A stretch of DNA of 64,000 bases from an uncultured bacterium (GTDB taxonomy: Bacteria > Cyanobacteriota > Vampirovibrionia > Gastranaerophilales > Gastranaerophilaceae), in assembly GCA_902779645.1 (NCBI GenBank), contig CACZCH010000003.1, forward strand, positions 83,841-147,840. The letters run 5' to 3'. The position numbers were made by a program, and so were the translations under genes. Under the pieces are notes generated by a model. The model ran no database searches. It was not told the DNA's origin and was given only the letters and a program-made list of their open reading frames with translations. Every line of letters begins with the position of its first letter. Positions within the stretch are counted from its first letter, which is position 1. This document shows positions 59,072 to 64,000 of this stretch, one piece after another.

Positions 59072-60097
59072 CTATTCCTCATCGTCTTTTTCCATTGCAC
59101 GTTTCAAAATGTTATCATCGAGTTTTTGTTTTTTAGATGAAAATTTCTTGTGAGAAGCTTCCATAAGCTTTTCACTCGGGCGTTTTGAAGATTTTTTCTT
59201 TTTAGTTTTCGGTAAATCTTGCGACGGAATACCGTTGTTTAACTCTTTATACCACATGGACCAGAGGATAGAACGCAGTGGTAATGTGTATTGGATAAGT
59301 ATTTGAGTAATTGTGACTTCAATCGTAAAGACTGCAATTTGTAAGTGTGTAATTGGACTTATACCGTATTTTGATAAATCTATTTCAGGGCATAGTTTTA
59401 CTAACGGCATTATGCTGTTAGCAAGTGCTGTACTCACTCCAATTGCATCAAGCCCGCTTGTAATGATTTGGGGTATTAAGATATAAGTGAGTGTTCCGAT
59501 TAACGCAAACAGCATTAGAGTAGGTGCAAATTTGCCTTTTATAAGAATCAAACTCTTTTTTACACAGCCTATTGGTGAAAGTTCAGGCTCAAATGTAAAC
59601 ACTTGGAAGGTTAAGACAAAGTAAACGGCAAAGATAGCGCAAATAATCCACATAAGCGGGCAGATAGCGATTAGTGAGAAGATGCTGAATAATAACCACA
59701 AGCCGATAAAAGGAAGAGCTCTTCTTTTTATTAACTCTGTATGAGCTTCGAAATCGTACACTCTGCCTGAGCGCAGAAGATTATCGAGCATTGAGTTAAC
59801 TGCACCGTAGGCAACTAAATATTCCCAGAAAGCTTTACAAAAAATTGCAAGCCCGGGAAGTGATATTATTACTGATATTATGATTAATGTGCTTAAACTG
59901 TTCAAATCAGGGTATTTATCAATCAATTTTGGCATATTGATTGTGTATAAATACGTTGTAAAAAATACGATAACTAATCCTGCGATTTGTCCCAAAACGG
60001 GGAATGTCATATATTTAAAGAATTTATCAAAGTTTGAAAAATACAAACCGACAGATTCAGTAAGGATATTTAAAGTAGTTTTTTGTTTTTTAGCCAT
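59072..60097 (-). CDS. Polytopic membrane protein of unknown function, 341 aa
   Basis: The ATG at 60097 has AGGAGGAATT upstream; a longer frame to 60127 is unlikely. About six hydrophobic segments (for example VLGQIAGLVIVFFTTYLY and TLIIISVIISLPGLAIFCKAF) lie between residues 35 and 280. A strongly basic Lys/Ser-rich cytoplasmic tail (TKKKKSSKRPSEKLM, about 285-341) follows. The general layout resembles the 'glycerophosphoryl diester phosphodiesterase membrane domain / DUF975' type of small membrane proteins, but I am not sure. It is 3 bp from the PIF1-like gene and probably co-transcribed, with no obvious functional link. Confidence 0.8.
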   Translation of the reverse strand: MAKKQKTTLNILTESVGLYFSNFDKFFKYMTFPVLGQIAGLVIVFFTTYLYTINMPKLIDKYPDLNSLSTLIIISVIISLPGLAIFCKAFWEYLVAYGAVNSMLDNLLRSGRVYDFEAHTELIKRRALPFIGLWLLFSIFSLIAICPLMWIICAIFAVYFVLTFQVFTFEPELSPIGCVKKSLILIKGKFAPTLMLFALIGTLTYILIPQIITSGLDAIGVSTALANSIMPLVKLCPEIDLSKYGISPITHLQIAVFTIEVTITQILIQYTLPLRSILWSMWYKELNNGIPSQDLPKTKKKKSSKRPSEKLMEASHKKFSSKKQKLDDNILKRAMEKDDEE

Positions 60098-60166
60098 AAT
60101 TCCTCCTGAAACACAATTATAACACAAGGAAGGTGAGCGGTAACAAATAATAACTCTTTACTCAAT

Positions 60167-60321
60167 GAGTTTGCGGAAAAATTAAAGATATAGAGATTCT
60201 TCGGCTATTGCCTCAGAATGACGACGAAGGCAAAAACCAATAATAACGTCATTCTGAGCTCAATAACAATATAGGGGCGAAGAATCTCTTTAACTAAATC
60301 ACAGACTTTTTCCGCAAACTC
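60167..60321. mobile_element. MITE-like inverted-repeat element, 155 bp
   Basis: The ends are perfect 15-bp inverted repeats (GAGTTTGCGGAAAAA at 60167-60181 and its complement at 60307-60321). Further inner arms are complementary too (GAGATTCTTCGGC / GCGAAGAATCTC and CAGAATGACG / CGTCATTCTG). CAAT flanks both sides (60163-60166 and 60322-60325), a possible 4-bp target duplication. No gene is inside. This looks like a non-autonomous transposable element or a folded repeat. Confidence 0.65.
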
Positions 60322-60441
60322 CAATTGTAAAGTTTTGTAAATCATGGGGTTTAATAATCTATGCATATAGTTTATACTATTAGTATATAAGTATATATTA
60401 ATATTAACGGATTAGTATATTTAACCCAAGAGACAAAGATT

Positions 60442-60903
60442 ATGAGTATCGAATCAGTTGGAGCATATTCCAAAGACACTATTTACGGACAATTAACGAT
60501 GCCGTTTACGAACAAACCGGTTCATATAAACGCGCATACACCGTTAGATGAAGAAAACGGAAATACAGTATTAACAAAGAAGAGTTTTTATAACAATCAA
60601 TCTGAAGGTCAAGTTTCTATAAAAGAAATAAGAGATATGAAGTCTTTAGAACTTGATGACAGCTTGAAGGTTGATATTGGTATAAAACAGCTTCAAGACT
60701 TTCCTCCGAAACCTAATGTAGAGGTATTCCAGCAAACTGCGTATACAAAAGGAACAGGAGTTGTATTTAGTGCTTTAAAGAACGGCTATACAGGGAGTGA
60801 GGCAATAACAATCGGTAACGCATATAATGCGTACAGGAATGCTGCAAGTTTAGGCAACAATCCAGTTCAAACGTTGTTAAATACGAACTTTGCCGTATCT
60901 TAA
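60442..60903 (+). CDS. Hypothetical protein, 153 aa
   Basis: ATG at 60442 with a weak purine stretch (AAGAGACAAAG) upstream. The product is hydrophilic and slightly acidic in the middle (KEIRDMKSLELDDSLKVDIGIKQLQDF, about 73-99), with a Gly/Ala-rich C-terminus (ITIGNAYNAYRNAASLGNNP). No signal peptide, membrane helix or Cys. I recognise no family. It lies just before the promoter of the pilin-like cluster but is transcribed separately as far as the promoter shows. Confidence 0.72.
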   Translation: MSIESVGAYSKDTIYGQLTMPFTNKPVHINAHTPLDEENGNTVLTKKSFYNNQSEGQVSIKEIRDMKSLELDDSLKVDIGIKQLQDFPPKPNVEVFQQTAYTKGTGVVFSALKNGYTGSEAITIGNAYNAYRNAASLGNNPVQTLLNTNFAVS

Positions 60904-60957
60904 ACAATAAAAATGCATACAATCAAAACTACCCCAAAAACCCTTCATATAGATGGG

Positions 60958-60986
60958 TTCACATAACTGTCGCAATGTGGTATAAT
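60958..60986 (+). promoter_or_regulatory. Strong promoter of the pilin-like gene cluster
   Basis: TTCACA at 60958-60963, 17-bp spacer, TATAAT at 60981-60986 preceded by TGG (extended -10). Transcription would begin about 60993, giving a leader of about 110 nt with a small GCGGTT/AACCGC hairpin (near 61072-61089). Confidence 0.7.
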
Positions 60987-61103
60987 ATTATTATGGCCTA
61001 ATATGTACGATGCACATAATAGATATATCAAAAAGAAGAGCAAAATGCAAAAATATAGGGTCGGCAGTTAGCGGTTAGAGAAAACCGCAAAGAAGATAGC
61101 GCT

Positions 61104-62957
61104 ATGAAAAGATATATACCAAAATTTGAATCCGGTTTTAGTTTAGCAGAATTGCTAATCAGTATGACTATTGCGATGGTAATAGCTGTTGCGTTGGTGC
61201 CGGTAGTTGGGATGAAAAAAGTCAGAGTTCCTATAAACAATATGAACCATGGTATTGCGGAATGTTATTACGATACTTCAGGGAAATTGCATTATTTTTA
61301 TGCAATCTCTGATAGAGAAACCAGACCGATGGATACTGTTATAGAAGAAGGGGATACTTGTACATTTAAAGCTCCCAGAGCGCACTATTTTGAAGTAATA
61401 ACGGTAGGTGCAGGTGGAGATGGTTCAACGCAAGAGCCTGCTTTGTATAAAAGTGTTTCAATCCAAGGCTTGTCGTATTATGGTTATATAAACATAGATG
61501 AAAATTTCCAAAATGATATAGCGAAAGCGGATGACAGAATTTTTGGTTTGGCAAATAAAATAAGGCTTGCTTTGGATAATTGGGCAGAGCAGTCTCCAAA
61601 CGAAGTTGTCGCTCAGTACAGCTTAAGATCTCCTTTAGGTAATAGCGGTGCAAGTGTTTGTACGCCTTATGTTTTAGGAAATGGAGTTAATGACCAAAAT
61701 AGTTGGGGCAATTGTCCGCAGTTATGTCCTGATAATGGTGTAGCAGCCGGTCGAATCGGAGCTTGTCCCGGACCGGGGAGACAAGCCGGTGGTGCGTTAT
61801 GGTATGATTTAGCCAGTGCTCGTAATGAAATTAGAGGTACAGGAAATTGCTGGGTATATTTGCATGGTAAAGGTTCTGATTCTCAGGCTGGCAGACAATC
61901 TCCCTATGATAGTCCAATATCAATTCCTATAAATTCTACGAGCAAAATTAGTATAGTCCAAAACTATACCAAAGCGATGGTTTCTGTTGTTAACACAAAT
62001 AAGCAGAATAATAATTCAATAACTTATAGTGTTGAATTAGGGCGTTCTGCAGACGGTGATGAACCTGTTTTAAAACAGGATCCAACTACTCAACTCGACA
62101 GATATGTATTGTATAACTCTCTGAATATGGATCCTCGTTGTATACCAAACAATCTACCGGAAGCTTGTAATTTACTTCCGGTAGATAAAAGATATAAAAA
62201 TGAAGCTCCGGCAGGAGGAAAAGAAGATGATGTTAACTTCGGATGTTCTGATAATATAACTTATGAAACAATGGGTAAAGTTGAATATAAGGAAAATGCA
62301 TACAAATGGAATTATGTAAAAGGAAAGTATTATACAAAACGATATGATGCAGGAACTCGTGGAGATATAAACTCCATGGTATATGAAAATATGACAGGGA
62401 ATTTTACGATGCATCCTGCACGTTCTAATGCAGATGTTGAAGGTGAACCGGATGCCAATAAGTCATATATATTATTTGGAACAGACAAAAAGGCACTTCT
62501 GTCGAAATCCGGTGCAAATGCAAAATACCGGACTCATGGGTTGACTATAAACAAATCAGATCTTCCGATTATAAAGGAAGTGTATGATAAAGTTAATCCG
62601 CAGAACGGAGATGATGAAAAATATGCTGCTATGCTGGCAAAAATTAACGGAGCAGGTTTTAAAGGCGGTTTGTTTGATTGTAAGGATGATTTATGTCCGG
62701 GTTTTGCCGGTTGGAGTCCATACATATATTTGCCTGCACTTAGTAGTGATTACAATTTGACTTTAACAAATATTCAGACCGGAAGCAGTTATACAGAGTA
62801 TGGTGAAGGATATACTCCGTCGAATGTGCAGCCTACTTGTAAAGACGGAAGTCAGCCGGAAAGTCCGACATTTTATGAGGATAATATGGTAGATATCAAG
62901 ATTTGTCGTGGTGTCAAATCAAAAGCTAATCCCGGAGCGGTAATAATAATATGGTAA
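61104..62957 (+). CDS. Large type IV pilin-like protein, 617 aa
   Basis: A class III prepilin signal: after 11 residues G11 is followed by F12SLAE16, with the conserved Glu at +5, and a hydrophobic helix (LLISMTIAMVIAVALVPVVG). Behind it, PINNMNHGIAECYYD and CTFKAPRAHYFEVITVGAGG are shared with the two downstream genes. The body is far larger than normal pilins (about 150-200 aa), with about 14 Cys and no known adhesin motif that I recognise. It ends in GAVIIIW. It probably acts as a minor pilin, tip protein or pseudopilin exported to the surface. The stop overlaps the next gene by 7 bp. Confidence 0.85.
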   Translation: MKRYIPKFESGFSLAELLISMTIAMVIAVALVPVVGMKKVRVPINNMNHGIAECYYDTSGKLHYFYAISDRETRPMDTVIEEGDTCTFKAPRAHYFEVITVGAGGDGSTQEPALYKSVSIQGLSYYGYINIDENFQNDIAKADDRIFGLANKIRLALDNWAEQSPNEVVAQYSLRSPLGNSGASVCTPYVLGNGVNDQNSWGNCPQLCPDNGVAAGRIGACPGPGRQAGGALWYDLASARNEIRGTGNCWVYLHGKGSDSQAGRQSPYDSPISIPINSTSKISIVQNYTKAMVSVVNTNKQNNNSITYSVELGRSADGDEPVLKQDPTTQLDRYVLYNSLNMDPRCIPNNLPEACNLLPVDKRYKNEAPAGGKEDDVNFGCSDNITYETMGKVEYKENAYKWNYVKGKYYTKRYDAGTRGDINSMVYENMTGNFTMHPARSNADVEGEPDANKSYILFGTDKKALLSKSGANAKYRTHGLTINKSDLPIIKEVYDKVNPQNGDDEKYAAMLAKINGAGFKGGLFDCKDDLCPGFAGWSPYIYLPALSSDYNLTLTNIQTGSSYTEYGEGYTPSNVQPTCKDGSQPESPTFYEDNMVDIKICRGVKSKANPGAVIIIW

Positions 62958-63499
62958 CATTATCAAATCTAAAACTGAATAATAAAAAATTTGGCTTTTC
63001 ACTTGTAGAAGTTCTTATTTCTATGTTGATATTGTCAGTTGTTTTTATGGCAATGACAAATGTTGCTGCTCATAAAGCAAAAAAGAAATTGGATAAGAGT
63101 CCTCATGGTTTTTATGAGTGCTATAAAATCGGTGGTACTTTGTATGAAGATATTACGCGAAACAACGCTGCAAAGGAGGATAATGAGAATGTTGACAGTT
63201 GTATTTTCAACCCTCCCAAGGGAGCATATATTGTAAATGTGTATTATATAGACAGTGATAAGTATATGAATACTCAGGAGTCAATGTTTACCGAGCAGTT
63301 AGAATTAACAACGCCGGAAAATATATTGAATGAGTATGATGATGTTCTTATATCAAAAAATCTAGACGATGAAGACAGAATTAAGGTTCAGGAAGATTTT
63401 AAATCGTATTTAGAAATTTCACATCCTCAGTCAAAAGTTTTGTCAACATGGAACACAACGGGCAGTATACCAGATAAAATACTGTTCATAGCTTGGTAA
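62951..63499 (+). CDS. Type IV pilin-like protein, 182 aa
   Basis: Prepilin signal KKFG15|F16SLVE20 with +5 Glu and a hydrophobic helix (VLISMLILSVVFMAMTNVAA). The following KKKLDKSPHGFYECYKIGG and CIFNPPKGAYIVNVYYIDSD match the equivalent parts of the 617-residue protein upstream. The last residues ILFIAW resemble the VIIIW end of the first protein. It overlaps the first gene by 7 bp and is translated in a different frame. Pilin assembly genes (pilB, pilC, pilQ) are not in this window. Confidence 0.87.
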   Translation: MVTLSNLKLNNKKFGFSLVEVLISMLILSVVFMAMTNVAAHKAKKKLDKSPHGFYECYKIGGTLYEDITRNNAAKEDNENVDSCIFNPPKGAYIVNVYYIDSDKYMNTQESMFTEQLELTTPENILNEYDDVLISKNLDDEDRIKVQEDFKSYLEISHPQSKVLSTWNTTGSIPDKILFIAW

Positions 63500-63660
63500 T
63501 CAAGCAACTCCTCCCTAACGAGGGAGGTTGGGTGGGTCTCAACCCGCAAGGGAAGAACCCGCCGAGAGCCCAAAGAGGGTCAACACCCCTCTAGCTCCCC
63601 TAACAAGGGGAGGACGCTCCGGACTAAGCGCAATACATATCAAACAATTGGAGAACGCTT
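63500..63660 (+). repeat. Hairpin-rich intergenic element between the second and third pilin genes
   Basis: Contains CTCCTCCCTAACGAGGGAGG and CTCCCCTAACAAGGGGAG hairpins at the two ends, and GGGTGGGTC...GAGGGTCAACACCCC blocks between. It is richer in G+C than the surroundings. The two ends are similar hairpins, as in a dispersed repeat. It carries no gene. Confidence 0.6.
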
Positions 63661-63703
63661 AAAACCCAAACAACAAACAACCAAACGAAAGGATAATGAA
63701 AGT

Positions 63704-64000
63704 ATGAAAAAAGGCTTTTCTTCAAGAAAGCTAATCCAATACAGAACAAGGTGTCACATGGTGTATACAGATGTATACAAGTTAATACCGACAATGGAGA
63801 CAGCAAATTAGTTGAAGAATTATATTCCGGTACAAGGCAGATTAAGTCCGGTCCGGTTAACAAGTGTACTTTCAGAGTTCCACAAGCAGCGCAATACAAA
63901 ATAGATATGTACAGTGCGGGTTCAGGCGGAACTCTTTTTGCAAAGGTTAATTCACAAAGAGATGACAGTCGTGTTCATACATATACAATGGCAGGAAGAA
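63704..64000 (+). pseudogene. Third pilin-like gene with missing helix, disrupted frame (runs off the window)
   Basis: The ATG at 63704 starts MKKGFSS, the expected prepilin beginning, but the frame then reads unrelated residues and stops. From 63724 a different frame continues to the window end. It reads KKANPIQNKVSHGVYRCIQV ... NKCTFRVPQAAQYKIDMYSAGSGG, the part that follows the hydrophobic helix in the two upstream pilins. The helix itself (about 22-25 codons) is absent and the frame changes there. It is therefore a deletion mutant, a silent copy or an assembly artefact. The frame itself is open for over 90 codons. Confidence 0.7.

Noticed and set aside
63624..63899. Minus-strand frame of 91 codons opposite the third pilin
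   Set aside because: It is antisense to clear pilin homology and has no ribosome site.

Overview
The window reads as a chromosomal segment of a low-GC, anaerobic, non-photosynthetic relative of the cyanobacteria, most likely a gut Gastranaerophilales ('Candidatus Melainabacteria', Vampirovibrionia). This placement is inferred from several signs. The tRNA-Glu is chloroplast/cyanobacterium-like. The S1 protein starts with a cyanobacterial-type first domain. YidC has a large insert in its second periplasmic loop. There is an MIF-like protein and a CHASE2 adenylate cyclase. LptA- and LptC-like proteins indicate an outer membrane. Flavodiiron protein plus rubredoxin and a catabolic-type glutamate dehydrogenase suit an anaerobe. 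No photosynthesis genes, rRNA, CRISPR array or intact prophage is present.

Layout. 1-0.5 kb: start of rnhA and a HEAT-like protein (minus). 0.7-7.6 kb: one tight plus-strand operon (HEAT protein, ruvX, DUF1292 protein, a six-repeat Clp-N protein without ATPase, tilS, hpt, flavodiiron protein, rubredoxin) closed by a strong terminator. 7.7-14 kb, minus: murJ, a SpoIID-like protein, cysS and a small glucan-water-dikinase-like protein. 14.4-20 kb: infA-rpmJ-rpsM-rpsK-rpsD-rpoA-rplQ-truA-rplM-rpsI, with repeat elements inserted in its spacers. 20.2-30.5 kb: topA, a 56-residue small protein, CHASE2 cyclase, sugar-acid aldolase + kinase + csaB, yidC, two related small proteins, queA. 30.5-32 kb: tRNA-Gly with a duplicated 3' end, MarR regulator, tRNA-Glu. 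32-46 kb: map, LysM protein, GGDEF/HD-GYP protein, a shortened lipoamide-dehydrogenase-like flavoprotein, mraY, rdgB, MIF, exopolysaccharide glycosyltransferase, purA, NfnA-like flavoprotein, radical SAM protein, maf, rpsA. 46-56 kb: gdhA, dprA, TPR-lptA-lptC, a degenerate metzincin, AsmA-like protein. 56-64 kb: an Xre regulator behind a 29-T tract, PIF1-like helicase, membrane protein, a 155-bp inverted-repeat element, and a pilin-like gene cluster running off the window end.

How the genes fit together. Envelope building is spread over the window (murJ, mraY, SpoIID, csaB, lptA/lptC, AsmA, sugar transferase, yidC). The ribosomal/RNA polymerase operon and the tRNA-modification genes (tilS, truA, queA) are core housekeeping. 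Flavodiiron protein and rubredoxin form an O2/NO-scavenging pair. The aldolase/kinase pair points to sugar-acid catabolism. Signalling is by cAMP (cyclase) and c-di-GMP.

The most unusual signals are a short shared N-terminal motif (M-x-I/V ... N/S-F-K/Q-S/G/A) on five otherwise different proteins, including the dikinase; pilin-like proteins sharing a C-terminal hydrophobic-Trp end, the third with its helix deleted; repeat elements inside the ribosomal operon, one of which supplies the C-terminus of TruA; and a MITE-like element with 15-bp inverted ends.
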